Below, one piece after another: positions 1-10,160 of a stretch of 64,000 bases of DNA. The first letter of the stretch is position 1, and the number at the start of each line of letters is the position of its first letter. Where the stretch lies: positions 124,001-188,000 of the forward strand of contig MU623351.1 of assembly GCA_025201765.1 (NCBI GenBank), read 5' to 3'. This DNA is from Daldinia sp. FL1419 (lineage: Eukaryota > Ascomycota > Sordariomycetes > Xylariales > Hypoxylaceae). A model generated the notes under the pieces. That model saw only the letters and a program-made list of their open reading frames with translations, was not told the origin of the DNA and ran no database searches. A program made the translations under genes and the position numbers.

Positions 1-458
1 TTATCCATACCGCCGGCTGTAATAGAAGCTGTCGTTAATTTAGATATTATCCCCTCCATTTTTCTCCAACGTCCGTATTGGAATTTTTGTTACTAGCCCC
101 TACGAAAGCGAGATTTAACTAGGTAGTTACCTAAGGTTAACCAGTTAATTAGAATCGAAACTTGATTAACCTTCCTTTTTCCTTTTCCCGTCTTCACCGG
201 CTACACAGCAGATTCGATTAGACAAGGGACCTTGTTCAACTTACCGCTCGCACCGGCCGAACACCGAGATATACCACAAAACGAGCGATCCTCGCAAACC
301 TACATTTCTACTCATACATTTCTACTCTTTCACGATCGGGCTTCCTCAATTGACCGACCGAACGACCCATCGCCAACAGTCAACTTCCCGAACCCCTCCT
401 TCGATCCACTTTCCAACGGCGATAAATACAAAGAGCACAAAACACAACCACGCCCAAA
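1..458. other. Upstream region of PEX11
   Basis: No gene is supported here. The last 200 bases are rich in C and A and run into the PEX11 start without a convincing reading frame, so they look like promoter and 5' leader. TAGGTA/TTAACC-type intergenic words occur near positions 120-145. Confidence 0.5.
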
Positions 459-1267
459 ATGGTGGCCGACGCATTAATCTACCACCCCACGGTATCGCAC
501 TACCTGAGATTCGTCGCGACCACGACGGGACGAGACAAGCTTCTGCGCACGGTGCAATACTTTGCGCGCTTCTACGCGTGGTACCTATACCGGACGAACG
601 GGACGCGGGGCGAGATCGCGCCCTACGAGGCGCTCAAGAAGCAGCTCGGGCTCGCGCGCAAGCTCCTCCGCCTCGGGAAAAACGTCGAGCACTTCCGGGC
701 CGCGGCGGTGGCGGCCGACGCCATCAAAGCCGGGGGTGCGAGCGCGGGGGACCCCGTGTTGCGGTACGCGGCCGTGGGCAGGCAGCTGGGCTACGCCGGG
801 TACCTGACGTTCGACGCGGCGACGGTGTTGGATGCGTTGGGGGCGAGGAAGTGGAGCGGCGCGAAGAGGGTGCAGAAGGAGGCGTATCGGTTCTGGGCGA
901 TTGGGATTTTGTGTAGCGTTGTTGCGCAGACGTATACGCTGTACCGGTTGAGGGAGCGGGAGGCCAAGGTTGACAAGAAGGAGGGCGAGGGGGTGGTGGA
1001 GAGTAAGAGGATTGCTATGTAAGTGCTTTCTTTTCTCTGTCTCTTACGTGAGGGGCAGGGGTGGCGGAGTATGAATGGACGAATGAGTGCTAACGAGGGT
1101 ATAGCGAACGCGCTGCTAGTCAGCTACAGCTCATCTCGGACCTGTGCGACCTGACGACGCCGACGGCGGCGTTGGGCTGGATCGGGTTCGACGATGGGAT
1201 TGTCGGTCTAGCGGGTACGGTGAGCAGTTTGATTGGTATTTACTCGCAGTGGAAGAAGACGGCGTAA
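459..1267 (+). CDS. PEX11: Peroxisomal membrane biogenesis protein Pex11
   Basis: Two exons, 459-1018 and 1105-1267, encode 240 aa. The intron (1019-1104) starts GTAAGT, has the branch word TGCTAAC about 10 bases before its ATAG end, and keeps frame (phase 2). Pex11 is a peroxisomal membrane protein that elongates and divides peroxisomes and supports fatty-acid oxidation. Family marks are the N-terminal amphipathic segment (SHYLRFVATTTGRDKLLRTVQY, about residues 13-34), a basic middle region with LARKLLRLGK, and a C-terminal hydrophobic glycine-rich segment followed by SQWKKTA. The length matches fungal Pex11 (about 235-245 aa). The ATG sits in a good context (CCAAAATGG). Exon 1 is markedly richer in G and C than neighbouring genes. 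The family call is firm; its paralogue class is not resolved. Confidence 0.93.
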
Positions 1268-3439
1268 GGGGAGATGAGGTGAAGAGGAGGAGAAGGGAAA
1301 GCGAGTGGGTATCACGTGTGAAACTACATCAGGACGATCAGGACGATACAGTCGTGAGAAGAGTAGGAACGAGAATGGCGCTAAGAAGTGGGAGAATATG
1401 TTGATATTCCATTTCACGCACGGAGGATGAAGCCGCAGTGTACGAAAAATGGGTTTTTTTTTCAACTAGTCCGGTTCTAGACTATAGACGTCGAGCTGGA
1501 GAGAGAGAGAAAGAGAGAAAGGGGGTACACGATATGGGTGACGTAGGGAGTTACATGGCGGATTTTTATTATTATTCAACGTTGGACGCTTGACGGAAGT
1601 AACGCAGATTCTTTTAGTTTTCGGGAAAGACTAATACGAGGTTCGATTTATTGAAATGAGAGGATATTCAGGCACATTGGGTCAGAGGCTCTACTTCGTC
1701 ATCGAAAGTTGTTGCCATGATGGTATGTCTAGGTATCTGTGTTGTGTGGTGAAACTAGAGAAGAATGGGTAGAGTATAATAAAGTCTTTTCGTAAGAGTA
1801 GTTATAACTAGGTTTACTAGGTAAGCGAACCTCTGATAAACCGAAACTGCAGCTTTATAAGACTACTGTAATTGTGTATAATTGCGCCTAATGCAGTAGC
1901 CTTTTTCCGCTTTGTGTCCAAGATCCAACCCGGCAAATAGGCATATACCAGTTGATAATTATTAATGTTCCATCGCTGATCGACCACGTCGGAAAGCCCT
2001 GGGTTAGATTTATTTAAACCGGTTGTATCACATGCAGCTAATGCCATCAAAGTCCCGAACGAACGGGTTTTGGTACGGCCAATGCATGGGGCCTATACTA
2101 GATTTGGTACATAGCTCTACTACTGCATGTATGTACGCAAGTCGGTTTGAAGGTGTGGCGGGCTGACGCGGGTTGGCTTATCTTATTATACGTAGTTATC
2201 TGGTATCTTGGTACCTAGTATTTAACTAGTACTTTTGTAATTAGTTACGTATTATATACGTTAATGTATTGGTGGTTGCAATGCTGCTGCATGTCTTGAA
2301 AGTTCGGCGTGACCGATATCATCTGGATATTTGCTGAAGGATTGTCTTGCTGCAACATACGATAATTGTATATTCATACATATTCGTCCCTCCCTCCAAG
2401 TTTCCATGGCTTTATAGCGCCGTGGAAAGATGATTACATGGACACTGTGAGTCAAGGGGTCGTATACCCAAGCCGTACCGAAAAAAAAAAAAAAAAAAAA
2501 AGCCCGAGCTGGAAGAAATTCGGACTCGCTTTTTTTTTAGTGTTAGGAGGGAAGAAGAGACAGACAAGCTCTCTAGGGTGACCTTGGCACGGGGTATAGT
2601 CCTCGCATCTAATTGGCCGACGACTACTTACAACATCTCGTTCGCAAGTCTAGACGAATAATCAAATAAAGCCCATCGTAGAGTTTGTTAGTTGTTAGTC
2701 GAATCGAATAGCTTATTTAAGTTAAAACGTGTCTTGCCATCGTACAGACTCAGTTTACCAAGAGTTACATCCCCGTCCGTCGCCTCGTTCGAAACCCCGT
2801 GGAAAGACAAGCGCGTATAATTCGAGAACGGTGGCAGGCGTGGCTTATACGGATAGGGAAGGCCGAATGCGCTGGGAGCCGGGGGTGGCCTAATCAGGCC
2901 AAGGATGCGTAACCCAGTAAGAAAATAAAGAGAGGGAGAGAGGGAAAAAAAAAAGAAAGGAAAAAGAAAAGAAAAAGAGAGAAGGCGTTATCAGGTAATA
3001 TGAGGTATGCATGTATGTAAATAGATAGGTACCTTAGGTACACATAGTTAATGTAAAGTAAAGTTAAGATTATTAGATAACTAGGTACCTAAATTAACCA
3101 GTTAAATTAGTTAAATAGTTACGTATTCTTTTTTTATTATTCTTTTCTTATCGTATCTACTAACCTAGTTACATCTTCTCTTATTTATTCGCCCTTCCCG
3201 TTCTCTCACCTCGTGCTCCTTCGAGCTCCGGGCTATATCTGGCGACAGCTTCAAATAGCAGCTCCTTTTTCTCTACTTCGCCAGATCCTATGATAGTGCC
3301 TACCTTTTAGATCTCTTAGAACTACTAACTAGGCGTAATACTCAGGTACCTAACTTATCAACTACCTAGTTACCTCTTGTATTGCTATCGACTTATACTA
3401 TTTCCCGCTTATTACAACTCCCTATTACTATTATAGAGA
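1268..3439. other. Intergenic, PEX11 to transporter
   Basis: No gene seen in about 2.2 kb. It holds a GA-rich microsatellite (1498-1520), an A-run of about 21 bases near 2480-2500 followed by a T-run near 2530, and purine-rich and TAGGTACC-type words at 2930-3080. A CACGTG hexamer lies near 1314, close to the PEX11 stop. The TA- and CT-rich sequence just before 3440 is probably the promoter of the transporter gene. Confidence 0.5.
1498..1520. repeat. GA-rich microsatellite
   Basis: A near-perfect run of GA dinucleotides with a few AA interruptions, in the 3' flank of PEX11. Confidence 0.8.
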
Positions 3440-5289
3440 ATGTTTTGGCGCAGAAACAAGGAAGAGGAACAACCAGTATCCTCGGAGATCCCTGCTGATG
3501 ATACGCCTCCCATCGACCAGAAACCCTTCTGGCAAGCTATCTGGCCTGTCCTCGCTTGCGGTGCCGGTCTATTTTCCGACGGCTACGTCAACAATGTATA
3601 TCTCACCATCTTCCCCAAATCTCCCTTGTTGTTTACTCTCCAAGCAAGAGCTGTCGGCTCACATTCTCGCCGCATAGGTCATCGGCTCCGTAAACACGGC
3701 GCTAGAATACGAATACGGAGATGTCTATAGCAACTCCAATGCTGCCAGCATAGTACCAGCTATCGCGTTCGCGGGAACGGTACGAATACCACCAGAATCT
3801 CTAGCGCACCTAAACTTGAAGCTTATATCTCTAGGTGGTCGGCCAACTTTTCTTTGGGTACCTGTCCGATAAATGGTCGCGCAAGGATTCCCTTCTTATA
3901 TCGACTATAATCTTGATCATATTTACCGCCCTCGCCGCTGGTTCTTACTACCGTGGCGATCCCGTGGGAATGTTCAATATCTTGACCGCGTGGCGATTCT
4001 TCGTCGGTATCGGTATTGGAGGTAAGCATACGACCAGAGCTCAACTACCTAGCACTAGATGGACTAATTGATAAATATAGGCGAGTATCCGGCTGGCAGC
4101 GTGAGTTGTGCCGAGTCTAGTGGGGAGTTGAAAGACGGCACCCGAAATACCTGGTTTATCCTGTTCACAAACTCGATGATAGACTGGGGTTTCGTCTTTG
4201 GAGCGTTCGTACCGTACGTTGTCGCTGCTGCAGCTCATAATATTTACTACAGCACGATATGGCGGACAAGTTTAGGAATTGGTGTCGCCTTCCCGCTTGT
4301 TCTTTTCATCCTGCGACTCAGGCTCAAAGAACCCGAGGAGTTCTCGAGAAACTCAATGAAGCAGTAAGTCTGCCCTTAGTTCATAATTGACATCCCTATC
4401 GACGCTTCTGTGAGACTTGATGTGATATGAATTGCTAACTGTACCAACCATAGTGTCAAGACCCCCTATCTTCTCGTACTTAGATACTACGGGTTTCGGT
4501 TACTCATCGTCAGTCTGATCTGGTTCATATACGATGTAAGTTGTTTCATTTTTATCCCCTGTCGAATCCGTCTCGCTCTAACCTCGTTAGTTCTCCGCCT
4601 ACTCGTTCTCGATCTACTCCAGCGCGATTCTCTCCAATATCTATGGGAGCGGTGGTGTCTTAACCACCATCTTCGGATGGAACACGGTTATCAACTTGTT
4701 CTATATCCCAGGGACCATGCTCGGAGCTCCAATTAGCGACCGACTGGGCCCTCGCTACACGCTCATCCTAGGCCAAGTCTTACAGGCAATCGTCGGCTTT
4801 ATCATGGCCGGCTGCTATGCGAAGATATCTCACCCTAACGTTGTAGGCGCCTTTGCGGTAGTATATGGCATCTTCTTATCTCTCGGTGAACTGGGACCGG
4901 GAAACAACATTGGTCTTCTAGCTGCCAAGACGTGTTCTACAGGTGTGAGAGGGCAGTACTACGGTATCGCCGCCGCGCTTGGGAAGATCGGTGCTTTCGT
5001 AGGCACGTACGTGTTCAAGCATATTAATTCTCCAGACGGCGACGAAATCAAATCGGCCCAGTATAAATTCTACGTCAGCTCGAGTTTATGTATCTTTGCG
5101 GCTGCGCTTGCGCTATTACTCCCTAACATCGACCAAGACACCATTACTAAGGAGGACGCGAAGTTCAGAGAGTACCTCGAGAGCAAGGGCTGGGATACCA
5201 GACAGCTTGGCCTGAAGAAAGGAGAGAGCATCGAATCTTGGCCAGTAGACGCCGTGGATAATACTGTCAATGTTGCCAAGGCCGAATAA
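3440..5289 (+). CDS. MFS transporter, Git1/phosphate-symporter type
   Basis: Six exons (3440-3595, 3678-3779, 3835-4021, 4081-4363, 4454-4535, 4591-5289) encode 502 aa; all introns are GT..AG and every phase closes. It is a 12-helix major facilitator. A motif-A-like loop, GYLSDKWSRK (about 94-103), lies between helices 2 and 3, and GEYPAGSVSCAE (about 149-160) is typical of the glycerophosphoinositol permease (Git1) and phosphate:H+ symporter branch. The N terminus is charged and cytosolic; the C-terminal tail after the last helix is hydrophilic. It probably imports glycerophosphodiesters, inositol phosphates or phosphate across the plasma membrane, but related fungal proteins carry other substrates, so the substrate is inferred only. 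I chose the first Met because it precedes a complete N terminus and has an open frame into exon 2. Confidence 0.88.
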
Positions 5290-6295
5290 ACGGGATCGGT
5301 CTGTTAGGTGTGACATTACGTTGGATACCCCTATTCTACAGTGAAAGTTAAATCATAGTTTTTGCTTTGGATAGCGAGTAGGATATAATAAAATATGTTA
5401 TTCTCCTTTTGCTAATTTGACTACATCATCGTTGAGACAACCACGTCTGAGGATAGAGAATAGAATCCTAGTTAAGACTACTGTTACAACGAGTAGTCGA
5501 GTTATAAGTTGGTTGTATCATGTGAAATGTGAAACCCTTTTTGTTTTCCCGTATCAATCGTATAACCAGGGCCACTGGTTTAAATTATTCAACCTCCACC
5601 AAGCCTCTCTGAACTCTGTAAATAGCATCAGGCTCCGCGTTTGTAACCAGGGCAGCATTTTCCCACGCCCAATCACCTTCAACGGCTAGGCTACGGCTAC
5701 GGCTACGAAGCCATTCCGAAGCCATCTGCACATATTCCCCCATCCATCATAAGCAGAACACCCGCTGCCCCCCCTTTTCCAAACGTCCCGTTCGGAGCCC
5801 CGAGTCGGGGACGCCGTATCGATACAGCAAACCCAACTTCGCGGGGACAAGGCACTTTCCAAAGAGCCCGCCAGGTCGAGCACGTACGACCCGCAATGCC
5901 TTGCATGCCACCGTCTCGCCGCCGCAACGGTCTGCGCTGCGTCGTAAGACTGGATCGCGCCCCCGACGATCGCCGATAACGATCGTCGACAACGACACTG
6001 TTTCTGCGATATTCAACTTAATTTTATTTTTTGACAACCTGGAGCTTGTTTTTCAACTCACAACTTGGGTTCAACTCTATTTGCGATGGGCCGCAGAGAT
6101 GAGACTAAAGCGGAATAAGTGTTAAATATTATATTGAGCCACCTGAATCAATAGTTACCAAGTAGCTGAACTGTAACTATATCATGCTCACTCGTAGTAA
6201 TCATCACTATAATACGGCATAGAACCTCGTTTAACTTTCTTTATTTATGCGCCAGGGTATGCTAATGGAAACAGATCTATCTATCGACAGCAAAA
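5290..6295. other. Convergent intergenic, transporter and BiP 3' ends
   Basis: About 1 kb between two convergent genes. A short hexameric repeat (CTACGG, about 3.5 units) lies at 5690-5708. Several open frames overlap on both strands around 5690-6040, but none has splice support or recognisable residues, so none is annotated. Confidence 0.5.
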
Positions 6296-8476
6296 TTACA
6301 ACTCGTCGTGTGGCGACGGCTCATCGTCATCCGCGGCACCTCCCGCGTTGCTATAAATCTTAGATGTGATCGGGTAAGCCACGTTCGAGAGCTTCTCCTT
6401 TTGCTCCTCGAAATCCTCGGCGCTCGCCGTAGCGGCGTTCTCCTCGAGCCAATCAGTCGTTTCCTTAACGGCATCAAGTATCTAGTTCCGCGTTAGTAAA
6501 CGGGTGGCTATAGGGTCCAAGAGGTTCAACTTACTGTTTCTTTGTCTTCCTCATCAATCTTACCACCAAGGCCATCCTCATCGTTGACCTGGTTCTTCAA
6601 GTTGAAGGCGTAGTTCTCCAAACCATTCCTAGCTTCAATGCGCTCACGGGTAGCCTTGTCCTCTTCGGCGAATTTTTCGGCCTCGGCGACCATGCGCTCG
6701 ATTTCTTCTTGGCTAAGCCGGCCTTTGTCGTTGTTGATTGTAACGGACTCAGTGTTACCGGTTCCCTTGTCGTGAGCCGACACCTTCAGAATACCGTTGG
6801 CGTCTAGCTCGAAGGAAACTTCAATCTGGGGAACGCCACGAGGAGCCGGGGGAATGTTGGTCAACTCGAACTTGCCGAGTAAGTTGTTGTCCTTAGTCAT
6901 GGATCGTTCACCCTCGAAGACTTGGATCAAAACAACAGGCTGGTTATCGGCGGCGGTAGAGAAGATTTGACTCTTACGAGTTGGGATAGGTGTGTTACGG
7001 GGAATAAGTTTGGTCATGACACCACCAGTGGTCTCAATTCCGAGAGTCAATGGGTTCACATCCATGAGGACGACTTCAGTGGCACCCTCATCGCCGGACA
7101 AAACACCGGCTTGCACAGCAGCACCAAAGGCAACAGCCTCGTCAGGGTTAATACCCTTGCTAGCCTTCCTGCCGCCAAAAAACTCCTCAAGAAGGGACTG
7201 AACTTTGGGAATACGAGTAGAGCCACCGACGAGAACAATGTCGTCAATTTCATCCTTCTTAATTTTTGCATCGTCTAGGACCTGCTTAACAGGCTTGAGA
7301 GTTCGCTTGAAGAGGTCGATGTTGAGCTCCTCGAATTTGGCTCGGGTAAGGGTCTCGGAGAAATCCTTGCCCTCATAGAATGCTTCGATTTCGATGCGGG
7401 TAGATACCTGGGAAGACAGAGTGCGCTTGGCCTTTTCGGCCTCGCGCTTGAGTTTGCCCATAGCCTTAGGATCTTTGGTAATATCGACCGAGTTCTTCTT
7501 GTTGTAGTTCTTGGCCCAGTGGTTGATGATCCTCTGATCGAAATCTTCACCACCCAAGTGGGTGTCACCGGCAGTGGCCAGAACTTCAAAGACACCATCT
7601 TCGATGGATAGAAGGGAGACATCGAAAGTACCACCACCAAGATCATAGACGATGATATGTCGCTCACCGCCGGTCTTGTCTAGACCGTAGGCAATGGCGG
7701 CTGCGGTGGGCTCATTAACAATTCGGAGAACGTTGAGTCCAGCGATAATACCCGCATCCTTGGTAGCTTGCCTCTGGTTGTCATTGAAATAGGCAGGGAC
7801 GGTAACGACGGCGTGGGTAACCTTTTTACCCAAGTAAGACTCGGCAACTTCCTTCATCTTGCCCAGAATGACGGCGGATATTTCTTCGGGAGTGAACTTC
7901 TTGGTGGAGCCCTGGAAATCGACCTGGATGATAGGCTTGCCATTTTGTTCAACTACCTTGTATGGGAAGTGCTTGATATCATTTTGGACTTCTTTTTCGT
8001 TCCATTTCCGACCAATGAATCGTCTAGAGTAGGAAAAGTCGTTAGTTAACGTTATCTTAAGGACTATAATAATATGAGTAACTTACTTGACATCGTATAT
8101 GGTATTCCTGGGGTTAGAAGCTGCCTGTTGTTTGGCAGCATCTCCCACTAATCGCTCTTCTTCGGTGTAGGCAACGTATGAGGGTGTAATTCGGTTTCCT
8201 TGGTCATTGACGAGAATTTCGACCTTGCCCTGTTGCATCACACCAACACAAGAATATGTGGTTCCCAAATCCTAAAGATAGGACTTATTAGTATGGAGGG
8301 GCAGAAAGAAATGGAACAATCAGGTGGGGGGGAGTACTCACAATACCGATAACAGTACCGTAGTCAGCGACATCGTCTGCTCTTACAGTTCCTACAAATG
8401 CTAGAGGACTAAATAGAAGAAGACTCCAGGCTATCATGCCAAAGGCGATAGCCCAGTAGCTCTGAGAGCGAGCCAT
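6296..8476 (-). CDS. KAR2: ER Hsp70 chaperone BiP/Kar2
   Basis: Four exons on the minus strand (8342-8476, 8087-8271, 6535-8023, 6296-6481) encode 664 aa. BiP folds and retains proteins in the endoplasmic reticulum lumen, drives translocation through Sec61 and buffers the unfolded-protein response. Residues 1 to about 33 are a signal peptide (hydrophobic core, then VRADD). The ATPase begins GIDLGTTYSC; IVYDLGGGTFDVS and VLVGGSTRIP are canonical Hsp70 blocks. The substrate-binding domain follows, and the last four residues are HDEL, the ER retrieval signal. The HDEL end lies on a separate last exon, so a single-frame search would miss it. Introns are 53-70 nt with GTAAGT, GTAAGT and GTGAGT donors. 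No clear UPRE (CAGCGTG) is visible within about 300 bases upstream. Confidence 0.97.
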
Positions 8477-9350
8477 GGTGGGGGCTGTTGTTCTTCACAG
8501 ATAGAATAGCGACAATGATGCGGCGTAGTAGGGTATCAAATGGCCAGAAATAAGATATCGGAGGGGGAGGGGAGAGAAAGAAGAAGGAAAAGAAAAAAAG
8601 AAAATTTACTAAATACTGATAGCCGAAGTAATCCTTCAACTTCTCCGGCCTTCTTTTGTATGTCCACTAATTATTAGTGAAATGTGAAGTGAATAAGGAA
8701 AGAATTTGTAGACGCGCAACGGAATGTCTGAGAAATTCTTATATGAGTAGAAGAAAAGATCAAGATGATGCCAGCTTGCAAGAGAACACATTGCAATAAA
8801 GTGTGGGTCACACATCTAGTACCTACCATACCTACCATAGGTACTTACCTACTGTGGCCACTACCTAGGTACCTGGTTGCGCACCTGCTGCTACAGTACC
8901 TACAGTATGTATTGTATTGTACGTAGGTACGCACGCAAAGTACATATTGGAAGTAACACTAATACCTATTAAGTAGAATATTATACGTAGGTACCTAACT
9001 CATAGGAGGTACCTATAGGTATACCACTAATGTAGTACCTAATAGACTCGCCTTTTTCTCGAACGACCCTAGGTGGCAATTACATGTATAGAGGTACCTA
9101 ATATATCCATCTATATACGTTGTTACAGGTAAGGTGGCTTGAGTATAATTTTTCGAGCACTGGAAGCGATCTGGCGATCTGGCGATCTGGCATTGACAGA
9201 ATTTAACAAAAAAAGAAAAAAAAAAAAAAAAAGAGTCATGCAATGGGGAAAGCCTTACAAGGGTAGAGCTCTTCTAATTAGGTACCTACACTCAAAGCCT
9301 TTTTAAAAAAGTACCTAATGTATCCTACCTATATGTACCTAACCTACCTA
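8477..9350. other. Upstream of BiP, with TACC-rich repeats
   Basis: Intergenic. A purine tract just upstream of the BiP start (8570-8610) is probably promoter or leader. From about 8815 to 9110 the sequence is dense in GGTACCTA/TAGGTACC words. A tandem repeat of GCGATCTG (three units) lies at 9166-9189 and an A-rich run at 9209-9232. Confidence 0.5.
8815..9110. repeat. Cluster of TACCTA/TAGGTA palindromic words
   Basis: Many copies of ACCTACC, TAGGTACC and their complements occur here in both orientations, forming overlapping short palindromes such as CTAGGTACCTGG and GTACGTAGGTAC. The same words recur in most long intergenic stretches of the window and hardly at all inside exons. Confidence 0.7.
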
Positions 9351-9622
9351 GCAGAAAGACGTCAAAAAAGCTGGCGCACGTACTACTGAAATATACAAAT
9401 ATATTATATTTCTCGAAGATATTTAATAATGAAATAAAGTTCCAAAAAATTACCGAAAAATGTAATTAAATATAATATCAAATAAATATTAATATAATAT
9501 TTTTTTATAATTTTTCTTCTAATGTTGATGCAACTTTTATAAACGAAGTTTTTAATATTAAGTATCAGAGATTATAGTGTTGTTTGGCAGGGAGTGCGCC
9601 ACCTTTTTTGACGCTGTTCTGC
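9351..9622. mobile_element. MITE-like element with 28-bp inverted ends, TA flanks
   Basis: The left end (9351-9378) and the reverse complement of the right end (9595-9622) share GCAGAA, three variable bases, CGTCAAAAAAG, one variable base and TGGCGCAC: 24 of 28 identical. Both ends are bordered by TA (9349-9350 and 9623-9624), as expected for a TA target duplication of the Tc1/mariner class. The 270-bp body is AT-rich and has no ORF. This fits a non-autonomous miniature inverted-repeat element, perhaps degraded by RIP; the superfamily is inferred from the TA flank alone. Confidence 0.7.
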
Positions 9623-10160
9623 TATGGTAGTCGCTGGAACCTTCTTTGCCCCCCTCCCAGAGCAGAAGCCAGATTGTCCCAACTCTATTTAGAGCCCCAG
9701 CCCCGCCTAACGCGGGACATCCCTACTAGTTTCTTCTAAGCTTTGGAGCAATGTGTCATAGCGCCATGCCACTACTACGAGTCCATACATATATCCTTAT
9801 ATAGGGTAACAAAGTGCTCAAGTACCTAACGCACTTACATCACTCGGCCCTCCAATAAACACACATATACAAATAAATTTTGGCCGTTGGGGTGCTCAAC
9901 CTCGAATTTGATCAGTGTTCCCCTATACACAAATACACTATATTCTATATTCTATATTCGCATTCTCGTTACATTAGGTTAACACATACCTAGCTCCAGG
10001 CAGGTACGCAGGAAATTGGATAATTCACCAAATCCGGCCTTCTTATTTTACCCAAGTACGTCGGCCTAACCTCTAACCGTAGTGAAATCAACTGTGGTAT
10101 CGTAGTACCTATTACATAGTATATTCCTCCGCAATCTATGACTGCACAAGTGCTATACGC
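9623..10160. other. Intergenic, MITE to HBS1 3' end
   Basis: No gene seen. Short direct repeats of TATATTCTATATTC occur near 9940-9960, and TACCTA words near 9820-10010. Confidence 0.45.

Noticed and set aside
2471..2545. A-run and T-run pair as transposon ends
   Set aside because: The only similarity is homopolymer; no flanking duplication or shared unique sequence.
6922..7278. Plus-strand ORF of 118 aa inside BiP
   Set aside because: Antisense shadow of the strongly conserved BiP exon.
8477..8760. Heat-shock or unfolded-protein-response elements before BiP
   Set aside because: No CAGCGTG, CCAAT-N9-CCACG or correctly spaced GAA/TTC units could be found by eye.
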